From assembly GCA_021234155.1 (NCBI GenBank), contig JAJEKV010000002.1:23080942-23144941 (forward strand): a DNA stretch of 64,000 bases, written 5' to 3'. Below, piece by piece: positions 1 through 15,760 of this stretch (position 1 is the stretch's first letter; every line of letters starts with the position of its first letter). This DNA is from Isoetes taiwanensis. Its lineage: Eukaryota > Streptophyta > Lycopodiopsida > Isoetales > Isoetaceae. The notes below the pieces were generated by a model, which worked only from the letters and a program-made list of their open reading frames with translations, was not told the DNA's origin and did not search any database. Made by a program: the position numbers and the translations under genes.

Positions 1-3000
1 TGATACAGTTTATGCGAAACAACTTCCATTACATTGGGAGTATTTAGGTGTGGTTCCATAAATCCATACACTCCATGGGTTGTGCATTAAATCGGTGGCT
101 ACCTCATTCTTTATGTTCACCTCCTTGGGTCATGTTATCAAGTACATAGTGTGACACGAAAAGCAATCTTCTATAGATGTAATGAATCACATTCAATAGG
201 GTCATTTTACTTTGCTGCCAAATGGGAGTCATTGAGGATGAAATTCTCCAAGCAACTTAGCAATGGCCTTTTCATAGATTGAAGAAATGGAACAAAACAT
301 TTATTCAAATTTAATGGATTTCTAGTAGAAGTCCACCAATTTGAAAATAATAATCACCATAGATGAACTTGGTAAGCAGAGGTTGAAGTGTCAAATACAA
401 AATCAGGAGGAAAGCTACAACGATTGACCTCGAGAGAAGAATAAGCATCCTAACTACAGATGGTTTGAATGCAGTACAGGGCCAACAAAAGCAAGAGAGC
501 CCAAGCTTCCAAGAGGTAATATTATCTCCAGAGACAATAATTGCTCTCTAAGAAAGAGCTAAGACTGGACCAGTATTTTGATTCTAACTGTTGCATATAT
601 TCCATTTCTATATATTAAAATATGTGAATATCTAGCATAATAGTAGGGGGATTTTTTGTGATTTTATACATTTTTTGGCATGGTTTTCCTATGATTTTGG
701 TGCTGTATTCGTTGACACATACTAATTAGTATTTCTAGAGTGCGTCCTTTTTCGAGCGTTCATTTGGATTAGCTTAAACAATCTAGCGGCTATTGTTGGT
801 AACACTACATTCATATGCAGACAACCCCCCTAACATTTTGTCCTCTAGGCTAGATATTCTTGTTCTGGGTAGAGTCGTTTGTTGCTACATATTTGGTATG
901 AGGTTAAAGCTTGCTTTTCAATTCCTTACAGTTTAGCATGGGCATATCTACCACTATAGGCATCATCGGATTAAATAGCTTTGTTCTTTATTTTGTGTTT
1001 TGCGAATCACAAGCTTTTTTGCTCATGTCAGGTAACTCTACGATTCTTCACTGTGTTTTTTTTTTTTTTTTTTTGTTTCATACTTAATGTTTCCTATTCC
1101 GATGCCTTCAGCTATAAAAGAAGCATCATATGCCAATGTTTGCCTCTGAGAACCCAATCTTTCCTTTTGTCGTGCTCCAGCCAAACTTGAATATGTAGCA
1201 TAATAATCTTAAAGAATTAAAAAACTATTCTTGTCCTTTGCCCGTTTGATCCATGCTACAGCCCACATCTTCTGCTATTCATTGCTTCTAAAAAAAAAAA
1301 AAAAAACTTCTGTTGCTTGTTTTCTAGCCATTCGATCCATGCTACAACCCTTATCTTTTGCTATTTATTGCTTCGAATTTAGGCATCTAAGGAAAATATT
1401 TGGTCATGTTAGCTTTCTTTCAGCTTCAAATTCAGACATGACAGGTTCAGATTGAGGCTCTCAGCTTTCGGCAGGCCAATATTTGGTCATGTTAGCTTTC
1501 TCTCAGCTTTGGACTCAGGCATGACAGGTTCGGATTGAAGCAGCAACCGATCTGTGAATGCCCTTTACAAAAACTCCTAGCATGAATCTACAAAATGACG
1601 AAAGCCTATCTCCTTATGGGAAGCACTCGATTTATGAATACCATTTTGCACAAACTTCTGCCATGCATCTAAGCAATGACGAAACCCTAACCTTCGTCTG
1701 CTTCTGTTCAGCCCAAAGCTATGCCCTAGTTGATCATGTCTTCTAAAAACAACCATTAAAACAATAACCATTCCCGCCAAGCCAAAAGAAAATAAAAGCC
1801 TTGCATTACTAGTTTTGTAAAAATATTACACTCACAATTGTTCCCTTTGAATTATGTATAGGTAACAATGAGAAGAATGGCACGAAACAGACTAGGCCCA
1901 GGCACATCATCACGAATGGGAGTGGTGCATGCAGAAGGCATCACATATGAGACCAATTACCCTGCACAGGAAAATGTCATAGCAGTTGCGTCTTTATTTG
2001 ATGTTAAACCTTGTTTTTTTCTGATGTTCTGTTCTATGCACACTCCTGTGTATTGCGAAGGGGGGTAGAGACCCTGAAAGCTCCAGTAGTTGATGCACGT
2101 AGGTAGCTTCATTAATTCCCAATTAATCGGCCTGTGCATAAGAGCTCGTCTGGCTGTGGGTGGCAGGGCTAGACCGGTGGATAAGGAGGACATGTCCCAT
2201 TGCAGATCGATCCTTCTGGTGTATAAAGCCTACCAGGAATCTTAACGGGCTAGGCCTAATGGCTTGCCACTACGTGTGGGCAAGGCATGGGCTCGACACC
2301 TCTTAGGTGATGCGTCGCCTTCAATGAGGTTCAAGTCGTAGACGGGCAGTGGCCCTCTAGCCGCCTATGATGGGCATGCATACCTCTGGAGGGAGTGATC
2401 TCCTCCTGCCTCATCGGGACTGGGGAGATGAAACCCAGGAGTAGTCCTCGTGGCTATGAACCCGGCAGGCTGCAATTCAGTCCCAAGACTTATCATCCTA
2501 TTCTACAAAGTATGCACAGGACACAAGGCATCCAAAAATTTAACCGCCATAATTAACCACTAAAAAACCACTATAAATGTGTTTTTTTATGCGAAAAATT
2601 TTATTCTCAATAAAAACCTGGTTTTTATAATTTATATGTGGTTATTTATATCAGTTTCATGGTATATTGAGATTGATGGTTTTCTATATCAAGGATGGTT
2701 TTTTATGTAGGTTGCTTAGTTTATCAAATTGGCAGTGGTTTATAGTATGGTCTTTTCAACAACACATTAAATACGATGATGGTTATTCATGCTGACTTAT
2801 GACGTTGGAGTAGTTCTTAGAGTGTCTTTTATGTCTTCCAGTCTTTATGGTGGTTATTCAAGTTTATTTTTATTTGTAACATTGTTCGCTAAAAATTAGT
2901 GTGATTTATAGCATGCTTTTCAATACCAAATCGATTGTGATGGTGGTAATTTTTGGGTTGCCCCTAGGGGGGGCAAACCCTTGTTGATGTGGGGTTTCGG

Positions 3001-3718
3001 CATATTCCAAGTATATGCTGGAATATGCTTAGAATATGCTGAAAACTGTTAAAAACCTGCTGTTTCCTGTAAATGCCAGGTCACCAGAGTTGTTGGGCGG
3101 CCGCTGTGCGAACTGGCTAACCGGTTGTGCTGAAAGCAGCACCAGAGCTTCATCGCGACCATTTTCACTCTGGAGGATCGTGGCGGAGGATGTGGTGGAG
3201 CATTGCTTTAATCTGAGTATCTCACTAAAGTTGAAATAGAGGGTTTGTTCGAAAAGTAAGCTTCAATGGTTATGCATTTTTGTAGAGATCTTATCATTTG
3301 TGTGTAGTCGTCTTCCTTTGTGTGCATTTTTCCAGCAAGTTCCAGGTTTCTTGAGCTGGAAAAATAAGCCTAGAGCATAGCACATTATTTCTGGAGTCCT
3401 CGAATATTAGAATGTTTGTGCTCTTAGCTCAGAACAGGAATCATATATTCTTCTTATTATAACGAATGCCAGGTTCTTAAAGAGCTTCCTGAATTCCTTG
3501 AGATGTTTTTGTCTCTCTTTCTTTTGCCATGCATTCTGGTTCATTTTTGTAAGTTTGCATTCAAGTTGAAATAAAATGTGTGTATTGTTTGGGTTTCCAT
3601 CTGTGCAATATTGCTTGAAGTTTGTCCCCATTTGAGTCCAGTAATTTTAGAGGTTTTTTCTCTTTCCCCTTCTTTTGGCCTGAGGATGAGGCTCTTATTT
3701 GGTTTTGCATTGGAATAG
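1..3718. other. Non-coding region with local imperfect duplications
   Basis: I see no supportable gene here. The visible structure is a set of short imperfect direct repeats: about 1246-1293 with 1330-1376 (GATCCATGCTACA core), 1395-1456 with 1478-1540 (ATTTGGTCATGTTAGCTTTC core, then CATGACAGGTTC), and about 1555-1602 with 1633-1682 (ending in AATGACGAAA). A poly-T tract lies near 1055-1076. 2220-2510 is a GC-richer block, and 2520-2960 belongs to the AT-rich ATGGTTT/AAACCA repeat type seen again at 20700-22400. The stretch 3650-3718 is probably the end of the first intron of the tubulin relic that follows. Confidence 0.6.
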
Positions 3719-6470
<2,752 letters not shown>

Positions 6471-6780
6471 AAATCTTGTACATAACAAAGAAATATGTGG
6501 CCTTCCCCAATGCTTACTAGCGCCCAAGACCAATATTTCTACGTTATGTACTTGTAACTATTTCAAGTAAAGAAGGCAGACCTACCTATATACAGGCCTC
6601 GAAGATAAGCCTTGCCCTTTATTATTGAGTTAATTCTATATCTCCTTTCCTGAATCCAAGATGAGGCAGACTATTTTAACAATTTTTGCAGGTTGATGTC
6701 TATTTCTTCCTTTTAATTTAGCACGATCTTGCTTGTAAAGGATTTAAAACTCTGTTTGAGCCCTATTCGACATAAAATTC

Positions 6781-7160
6781 TTTCTTGCCATTCTTATCCA
6801 GGCTAAAGACAAGGTACATGCCCCTGCATCATTTGATCAACGTGGTTGTGGTTCCACTAATTCTTGGATATCAGAAGGACCTTCATTGTTTCGTATAGTA
6901 GCTGAATTTGAATGGTATAACATTAAAAAGGCACAATTTCGACTTACTCATCCAGGTCAATGTCCCTTATGATTGTCGATGGCTCTGCCTGAGGTACATT
7001 TGGATATCCATGGCGGGTTTAGTCTCCAGAGAAGATACTGTTGCATCATTGGCTTCCTGGGATCTTCTGCTCTTCATGATTTCTGTGTTTGAAGATGCAC
7101 TTTCCAGAGGGCTATTTTATCATTGCATTTGTTGTTGCATTTTGTGTTCTTAAGGGTGAG
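6781..7160 (+). other. Possible further exons of the unrecognised gene
   Basis: The stretch 6803-6956 reads without a stop (KVHAPASFDQRGCGSTNSW; FRIVAEFEWYNIKKAQF) and is flanked by a CCAG acceptor-like site and an AG|GTCA donor-like site. A second open stretch follows to about 7153. It may belong to the same unrecognised gene as the preceding region. I have no family match. Confidence 0.22.
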
Positions 7161-10100
7161 ACTGTGTTTTCTGAAAATCTATTCCTATTTCAATGCACGT
7201 ACCCATTTCAGTTGTTGCTTGTTACGCTTCAGACTTTGATTTATGAGAAATTTCTTGTGACAATTTTCCTAAATTCTCAAGACTACCATGTCTTGCCATT
7301 GCCACAAGCATCATATGCAATGAGAGATATTTGGGCATGTTAATGTTGCATTAGGAAGCAGAGACGTAGCCATTTGACAAAGGCATTATATATATTTGGA
7401 TCAAACTGATCTTGTAACATGTCTTGTAGGTCAACAGTCTCTGTCTTATTGAACAATCCTAACTACGCTTGTCCAGTGCATTATCTACCCTAATTGCTGC
7501 TTCTTAGAGCTCAGTAATTGCATGGATATTATCATGTGAAATGGCAAGGGGGCTATTAAGATTAGTAGACAAATGCAAATCATGGAAGCAGAGTTAGATG
7601 CTGTGATTTTTAGCTTTTTCAATGTTGCAATGGTCATAGTACAGATTGAGGATGGCAAGGGATAAAACCAAATATTGTCACCTTAGCAAGTGCTATACAT
7701 ACATGTTCTATAGAAAAAAATTGTTCACTCAAGCATCAAGGAAAACAACGTGGACATATTAGCTTTAGGAATTGCCGCTATAGACATGTATGCTAAATAA
7801 AAGTGCGATTTTCTGAATAATATATAGTAATGATTACTGACCTTAAAATGTAATACCCCATCAGCTACGCACAATATAGATGGCAAAATGCACAAGGAAA
7901 AGCAATAGTCTTCTAAGAGACCATTGCATTTTTCCTATATATCACTAGGTTAGCACAATATTAAGAGTAATAATAATAGAATATAATAGAATAGAATAGA
8001 CGAGTAAAGACGAGTTCAAGTGTTTGTAAAATTATACTCCATTATAAAGTCAGTTATTAGTTTTCTAGCTCTTCCTATATTATTCGACTGCACAGAGGTT
8101 TGAATTAAATGTTTGGCGGATAACACATAGATAAAGTTTGCAAGGCAAACTTGTTCATATGGAGGATAAACTTCCCACCTAGGCAAGCTGCAAAAAGCAA
8201 ACTTATCCATAAAGTTGCATCATACATCACAATAAAATGGCTTATACAACTTTAGCAAGGCAAATTTGTTCACAAGGTTGCATCATCCTCTAGACAAACT
8301 GCACAAAGCAAACTTATCCACAAGATTGTATCGTAGCTTTTGTTATGGCCATGAAATCATAGTGTACATGATGATTTAGTTTTACAAGTACTTAGTTTTA
8401 GGGATGGTACGTCTTTCTACTAGAAGTTAATTCTTGCACCTATGGGGACTTTGCTAATCGAAACACGAAAATCAGATATCAAAAGAGTCTCATTGAGCTA
8501 TGTAATAGGCGACCAACTTGCACAGTCTTCTCTCAATGGTTGCTCTCGATTTTTTTATTTATATTTCAATGCTCTTGACTAGGGTGAACATAGGATGAAC
8601 AGAATGCATGCAACTGTTTATCCTCTTACTCATTCTTAAGAAACTTACGGTAGCTCAGACTTTTGTGCCTATTGCTGAGTTTAAGTTCCACATCAATTGC
8701 TTTAAGGTTCTAACTATAAAGGAACAAGTGAGCACCATCATGCTAAATATAAAGCTATTCAAATGCCTAAAACCATCATACATTGAGTGCCATTGCATTA
8801 CATTCTGTTATAAAAACAATTCACATTACATTCTATTAAAAAGAACAATTAACAAGTGAAGCAAAACCCGCCTCTCATGATGCAAGAATAGTACAATTCA
8901 ATGGAGAGTGCATGCATGACCAATTCGATAGATAGTGTATGCATGAGAGTTTGAAATTAGAAGCAAGAAATTTGATCCTTACATGACATTCTTCACATTG
9001 TTTAGATGCAAAATGAACTATTATTACATGTGTAATCTTTAACATTTGTTGTTAATGAAGCCCAAATGTTTTGAGAGTCCTTAGGCAAAACTTAAACTTG
9101 GAGTACCCGAGTATGTAACAACCAATGATAATTTCTCTATGGATTTGCCTAATTATTTTAGATTTATGGCAAGGAGTTTGAGCTGAACATGTTTTCGTTC
9201 ACAGATGTTCCTAATTTATTGGCTCAGCCTTTGTTGTCTTCATTGCATGATATTTGTGAAGATTCATCATGCCTTTCAGTTTATTGGAACACAGTTGCTA
9301 AGTAACTTGGTGGTTTGAAGCTTTGGAGCTACCGTTATTAAGCTTGCACAGTTGAGCCTATTAATGGAATGTGCATGCATGAGAGTTTGGAATTAGAAGC
9401 AAGAAAACTGATCCTTATATAATATTCTTCACATTGCTTAGATATAAAATTAACTATTCCTACATGTGTAGACTAGAGCACAATAATTTTTGTGGTCCCG
9501 TTATTTTGCGTTTAGGCCGCTCAATCATGCAAAAATCAAAGGTATAAATTTGACATGTTTGTTTCTTTCAGGTATTTCTAAGTTCTCTATGGCATGTCTT
9601 TTGCTGCAACATGTCTTTTTTCTGCCTCTTCTAATGCCATGGGTGCTTCAATAGCAGATTGATATCAAAAGCTCTTGCTAATCAGGTCCTGTACTTCAGT
9701 TTAAATGCCATTCTTCATATGCTATTAATTTAAGAACAACCATCTAGCTTGCGAATTTAGTGCATGCTTTACACCTTGCAAATTCGGTGCCAAAGAAGCC
9801 CAAGGTCTGAGAGTCCCAGGCGCATGGGAATGAATGCAGGCGCATAGGAATGAATGCAGTACCAGAAGCCGTAAGCTCGCTCACAGACTTGGAAGAGAGA
9901 TTAGTGTCGGTGACGATCCCCTTTGCACGAATAGCGCTATTAGACCAATGGGTTGGGCAAAACAAGCTGCACGGGTGAACTGGCTTAAATCATAGTTCAA
10001 AGTCATGTTTTAACAATCAATTCAAATTGCTACTCCAAAATAATAGAATACTTGATAATATACGAAACAATGTATGAAGAATCCAAATACAGAAATAAGA

Positions 10101-10380
10101 AGAGGAGGGGAGGGGGGGGTGTGTGCAAAAGAACTTAGGAACTATGAATTATTTTGCATGTTAATTTTGTTGAGGATATGAAGGAAGAACTCAATATTTT
10201 AAATTGAAGAAGGTTGCTAAGAATTTAATAGCATGAAATACATGGAAGTTGCAAGCAAAGTATAGCTTTTTAGAAATGTGAAGGCATGTCTTTTGTTGCT
10301 CAATAGCTATGCGTCGACTATGCATTAAAGAATATGCAAACATCCCCTCGAGGCACCAGATGGCAACCCTCTGTGCGCAG
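7161..10380. other. Non-coding region with dispersed direct repeats
   Basis: No supportable gene. Two direct-repeat pairs are visible: about 8140-8225 with 8257-8340 (GCAAACTTATCCA core), and about 8940-9035 with 9368-9472 (GCATGAGAGTTTG, then AATTAGAAGCAAGAAA, then ACATGTGTA). The 9744-9965 minus-strand open frame has no family resemblance and is probably chance. Confidence 0.5.
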
Positions 10381-10454
10381 CACCTTGTTAATTTTTACCC
10401 AAAGATGTGGTTATTCATAGTGTATTTACAATGGTTATTTACAAAGCATCCAAT

Positions 10455-10540
10455 AAATAAACAACATAATTATTAATACAAGAAATTTATCGCGGCGGCC
10501 AAGGCCGCCGCGAACATTTCTCTTTACCGACTTGATGTTA
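10455..10540. repeat. Member of a dispersed repeat with a GC-rich palindrome
   Basis: 10491-10512 is a near-perfect palindrome, CGCGGCGGCC and its inverse separated by AA, inside AT-rich sequence. It is preceded by ACAAGAAATTTAT and followed by ACATTTCTCTTTA. Related copies are at about 12781-12910, where the GC-rich part is partly lost and duplicated, and at 29380-29440. The AT-rich leader (GAATAAACAACATAATTATT) recurs near 16470 and the segment GACAATTCTTTTAATGAAAC near 16530. Confidence 0.65.
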
Positions 10541-12700
10541 TTTCAAGTTGATTTTTTTCTACTAAATAACCTATTCATTAGTCAAGTTAAATGCCAGTCT
10601 AAAAGGTAATGGTGAAGTGGGCTTTTAAGAGCTCTGGGACTATGACCCTCAAATCGAATATTGTCTACTTCAAGAACTTGATAGGAAACCTTGGCATTCT
10701 AGCGGAGTAGGCAAATATCAAAGAAGATACTATCATGGTCCACCTATTGTTTAAGAGTTCCTATTTCACAAACCATGGAGCCAACATGTTCAAAATCGTT
10801 TGTAGTATATGGGTTTTAATAACAAGTGCATTAAGAGCTCATTCTGGTAGACGATGGATCGTGAATTTGCAAGGAAATTGATCCAAGCAAATGACATCAA
10901 ACTAAATCCGATGGCTACATATTTTTTTATGTTCATGAATTAAATTAGTAAAACCTTAATGGTTTTAATAACCATTGAAAATGAAAAGGTGAGCACCCCT
11001 TATTCGAGGGAGCCACCATCATGGTTCATCCAGCACATATCAGGCAGCAGTAGCTGCCGATTTGGTTCATGCAGCCCAGCAGGGGTGCTTCCGATAGAGG
11101 CACCTGTGTCAAACTAAATCCGATGGCTACATATTTTTTTGGGCTCATGAATTACACCGGTGTCACGGGGCCTTGCCGCTGGCAGGGTATTTCTCAAATT
11201 GGCAATGCAATCTGAGGAGTAAACTCCGCTGGCACGAAGTACCTATTAAAAATACCTCAATACTTGAATACCGCAGAAATGGTCCAAAGGTAGTATAATC
11301 TGTCGAGTGTGAAGTACCTGAATCTGTGAAAATTTAAATTGGAGAAATCTGAGCCAGCGATGCAATATGTGCCCAATTCCCCCATGGATTCAAAGCCAGA
11401 TGACGCATGGAGAGGATTGAACGGCTTTATCTGTCATGTTGAGCATCCGTAGTGGACAAATACCATCATCCGTGATGATATTCAAGCATATCAGAGGAAA
11501 AACAAACTTAGAGGCCAATCTATTTTAACAATTATAACTCATAATTGCATAAAACCAAAGGAAAACAGGGGATTGATAGGCGACATACCTTATTTGAACC
11601 AGCTTTACGGGATCTAACTCTATATACCCAAAGAAAACCAAAAAAATTCTTACACACTAGAATGTTTCACAATGCTTAGAATGATTCAGAGAAATCTCAA
11701 TCTGGTGGTGGTGTTGCCACCGCCTAAAAAGCCCATATCCAATTCATCTGTGTCCTGATCTGGAAGCAAAAATTTGCCATGGCAGAATCGTCAGCAGAAT
11801 GCCCCGATCTGGCGCCGGAAGATCTGCCCAATGTTCGTCTACATCTGTGAGCCATGATTTGATGGTGGGCACTAGGGCCGTTCAGAGAAAGTAGCCGAAG
11901 CCAAAATTGAGTTTAGGGTTCATACATACATCACATCCGGACTAGTAACAGCTGCCTCAGCTATGGCTGTGCCGAGAATCTCAAGACCGGACGATTTGCT
12001 GCCACCATGGTACCCGCCCTGATCATTTCCACTCTTATCGCCAATGCAGTGAGGGCTCTGCTACACACGCTCATGGTAAGCTGTTTCTATTGCATCTCTT
12101 TAGTTTTCCAGCAATACAGGCTATACAAATCTGAATCTGAATCTATTCGCTTCATCTTTGAAAAAAATCGAAGTGTTTACTCTGCAAACGACCCATCCTC
12201 TTGCCTTCTTCTAAACCAGAAATGGACTCAAAGAATCAGTTGGATATTTCGTATTTTCTTAAAGAGCTTACCCTTGACTCTGGCGCCTGCAGACCTCTGT
12301 ATACCCCATTTCATCTGGCGGAAATGGAATACCCTGGTTTCCTCTTCAGAAGATGTTTTTACCTGTTTTGCTTGATGATTTTGTGCCTGATGGATTTGCA
12401 TTGCACGGAAATGCAGCATCCAGGCAAACCTTCTGCAATCCCCTGCTTCCAAGCATCGCCGCCAACAGCTCTGCTACGATCTGTAAGATTGGGCGCTATG
12501 GCGGTGGCTATGCGTTGAATCGCCGGAATAGGTCCGGGCTTTGCTTCAAAGCAAAGCAAAGTATAATTCCATCGCCCAACCATGTGTAGGACAAAGAAAA
12601 TAGAGGAAAAAAAGGCCTAAAAACTAACCTGTCAACTGGAGAGCCCTTCTCAGCGACGGAAATATTAGGAACCTATTTTTTCAAACAAAAAATCACACTG
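10541..12700. other. Non-coding region
   Basis: No gene is supported. A direct repeat of about 45 bp (CAAACTAAATCCGATGGCTA core) occurs at about 10896-10940 and 11105-11150. The open frames between 12007 and 12583 overlap on both strands and resemble no family. Confidence 0.45.
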
Positions 12701-12912
12701 CTTTATATATGTTAGGATAAAAACCACCATGAATATGGTCTTTTGTACAATTCTTTTAATGAAACCCAATAGTTATTTATACAAGAAATTTATCGCGGCG
12801 ACATTTCTCTTTAATGCTGGAAAAGTGATTCGATACTTGTAACATTACCTTGGCTGCCGCGAATATTTCTCTTTCATGTTGGAAAAGTGAGTCGATACTT
12901 GTAACATTACAT
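12700..12912. repeat. Degenerate copy of the GC-palindrome repeat with internal duplication
   Basis: The element leader (ATGGTCTTTTGTACAATTC) and ACAAGAAATTTATCGCGGCG at 12781-12800 match the copy at 10455-10540. A 45-bp segment (ATTTCTCTTT ... TCGATACTTGTAACATTA) is then present twice, at about 12803-12848 and 12865-12910. Confidence 0.55.
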
Positions 12913-15340
12913 TTCAGGCACCTTAATTTTTTATTCTCCACTGGTTTGTGTCCACCACCTTAATTTTTTAATCTCCACTAGTTTGTGTCCTCTATATTGC
13001 ATGTTAGGAATATATATTTTATATATTTTGCACATTAACCATAACACACCGCATAACATCATGTCATCTAAAGAATATTTCCATCTAGATTCCTCACCCA
13101 AAAATAAAAACTAGACAACTTCACAACAATCTGTCATGGCCAGTAAAATGAATTAAGTTCCCTTGCTCCATTTCTTTATTATGGTTGCAAAGTCATAAAT
13201 AAAACTGGGACAATTGCGTGCATCATGTGGTCAAATAACTTAAGATCAAGAATTGATAACGAATTCTAATGTCTTATCATGGTTGTAAGGATGTTGGTTG
13301 GTTGGTTGGTGGTAAGTAGATTTTGATCGTGGAGTAGACGGATCCACTATGACCATGACCCTTGTGCTTGTACTGTGGCCAACATCCTCAAAATTATTAG
13401 TTGCATCCTTACCTGTAAGGTTGCATCAGATCAGATCAAGTCAATAATTTTATGCCAAAAAAAGACACTTCGAGGAGCTCTCATACGTGTTGAAGATACT
13501 TATGGCTTCGTCCCCACTCGAGTGGTCATCCAAGAACTTTGTTACATCATATACCTGGAAGAAGGAACATTTTGAGGATATAGGTCTGCATGGACACGAA
13601 TTTTGTAATAGATCTACAAACAACTTGGTGGATCACTCGTACAACCTACTAAATCTTATTCGTCATGTTGGATGGTTCAATGAAGCCTAAGATTCTTTGA
13701 CCATGACTGGAGTATAGCATGGTGTTGCCCAGAAAACCTTGAAACTCTTTTATTAAATGCAGATGGCACAAAGCCAAACAAAATCACTTTCTTTGCCATT
13801 TTCTCTGCACGCATGTCGTCATTCTAGACTATGAGACAATGATCGACACTGCTTTATTTCCACATGTACATATTTTGGCATCTTAGCTTTGGTGTTGCCG
13901 TGGAGGGAAATATGCAACTGGGCATATGGTGAACTTGAATCGTTTCAATTTCACAGCATATGTCTTGCTTCCAAATACTGCTGGTGGCTTGCTTTCAAAT
14001 ACTTATGCTATAGATCTTAGTTGGGCAGATGAATTAGGGATGCAACGAAGGAGCATGATCCATGTGATATTTTATACGCAAGTTGCAGCTAACATATGTA
14101 AAGACCGTAGCCAAGTATGACGAATGATGCATTTAGAAATGATGGTATGTATGTGCTGATTAGGAGCAGGTTATTAGGAATTATCCACAAGGAGAGCTTT
14201 GCAATTCTAAACAAAATCACAAAGTTAATCTCTTTATTCTTCCAATAGATCAAGTTATGTGTTGGAGCACAAGAGATATTAAATATGGAGAATGGTACAT
14301 ATGCAGGAGGAGCAGGCCATTAGGAATGATCCACAAGATGAGTTTTACAGTTCTAACCAAAATCACAGAGTTGATTAATCTTCGTAGATCAGATATGTGT
14401 CTAGGGCACAGCAGACACAGCTCGTCTGCCTGCACATATATACCAGATGCTTAAGATTGACATCCTGGAAAACCAAACCATATTGTCTGCATAAATTTAG
14501 GCTTATGCCAGGTCAGGTCAGATAATAGAAGCATCTAGTTTTCATGATGCTCAAATGACATCCATGAACTCAACACAAATGTAGCTTGTAGGGATACGTG
14601 GGAAAGGCTATTGCATGTTGGAAAGCCCTCTGAATGTTTATTCTTTTTGGCTCTACAACTGGCAAATGCTATTGCAGCCACCGGGCATTGCTTGACAAAT
14701 CATTGCAGTCTCTAGCATTATTTGAGTAGAAGGATAAATCATTCCAGTCGTGTTACCTATTAGCCATAAAGGAAGCCCACCACTAGAGCCGAATTTGCAA
14801 AAGGAGCGGAAAGGGAAATAGCTTATTGACATGAAGGATGCCAGGAGTTCCTCTGCCATTAAGGCCCAAAACATATTCTTGCACGAAAGTTTCAGGGCCA
14901 AAGTGGGCGATTTTAAGAAAAGGCATACTATTTGGGAGCCCATAACCGAGACAGTGAGACACTATAAGATGAATTAGATTAATATGTAGCAAGCAAGCCA
15001 TTACCTTGACTTGAAGAACTAGATCAGTATAAGTAGTACCAAAGGAAAATTACCTTGCTGCCATTGCAGTTCTAATATGTAAAATTCGTGGCGGAGCATA
15101 GCATGTCCACACATAGAGCTGCCGTAACTTTTTGAGCAAAAACCTAGAGAACATAAAAACAGAATCCAACAAAATTTTGATTCATGTAAACAACTACAAA
15201 TACCACAGGGCCAAGAATCGCACCTGCTTGGGAATATGCAGGTCTTACCGTCTTATAGAAACTAAGAGAGTAACAGGCATTGATTTTCCAGTCCTTATGT
15301 AACAATGGATTGTGAGCATCCAAACTGAGTTATAAGGAGA
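12913..15340. other. Non-coding region
   Basis: I see no supported gene. A direct repeat around 14165-14250 and 14292-14375 (AGGAGCAGG.TATTAGGAAT, then ATCCACAAG, then AACCAAAATCACA) is visible. Small open frames here show no family signature. Confidence 0.4.
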
Positions 15341-15349
15341 TATATTGGT

Positions 15350-15760
15350 TCATTTCATCTCCGAGTCTTCTAAAAGAGCAAACCACCATGAGGCACTAAA
15401 ATCCATCAATGAAATCGGGAATAGAGAAAGCAGCAATCTCGGTATAATTGAGCTGAACAGACCAAGAAATCCGATCCTTAATTTCGGCAGCTCCATGGCC
15501 ATATAGCCATTATACTCTGCAAATAACACATTAACATCGTTCTCAGAGGCGTCCCAACTTGACCATCCTTCCACAATTTGGGCCATATAAGTTTCAGCAA
15601 ACACAACCCTAGAAAAGGGTTTCCAGGGCCTGCCCAAGAACACCCTGTGTCTGGCTGGATCTGCTTCGTACCCTTCCAAAAACTCCCCGTCTGCAGAAAC
15701 GCTGCCCCCTGGAACACCATGCTAGTTGCTTGAATCAGAACGCCCTTGAACAATCGAAGT
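15350..15760 (-). pseudogene. Pectinesterase 3' fragment, broken
   Basis: Pectinesterases demethylesterify cell-wall pectin. Reading leftward, HGVPGGSVSADG, then DPARHRVFLGRPWKPFSR and VVFAETYM match the C-terminal part of plant pectinesterases, where LGRPWK carries the catalytic-site Arg and Trp. After EYNGY the frame shifts, and HGAAEIKDRISW to IPDFIDG gives the expected end of the beta-helix domain. The N-terminal catalytic Asp motifs are not visible upstream, so this is a last-exon fragment with at least one frameshift. A short fragment at 15801-16001 (minus) could be a neighbouring exon but is not recognisable. Confidence 0.8.

Noticed and set aside
2230-2500. SINE or tRNA-like element (GGTTCAAGTCG resembling a B box)
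   Set aside because: No convincing A box at the right distance, no tRNA fold, no poly-A or T-rich tail and no target duplication that I can define.
9744-9965. Minus-strand 73-codon open frame
   Set aside because: No family resemblance or supporting splice context; length is within chance expectation.
12007-12589. Overlapping open frames on both strands
   Set aside because: They overlap one another in several frames and none shows a recognised motif.
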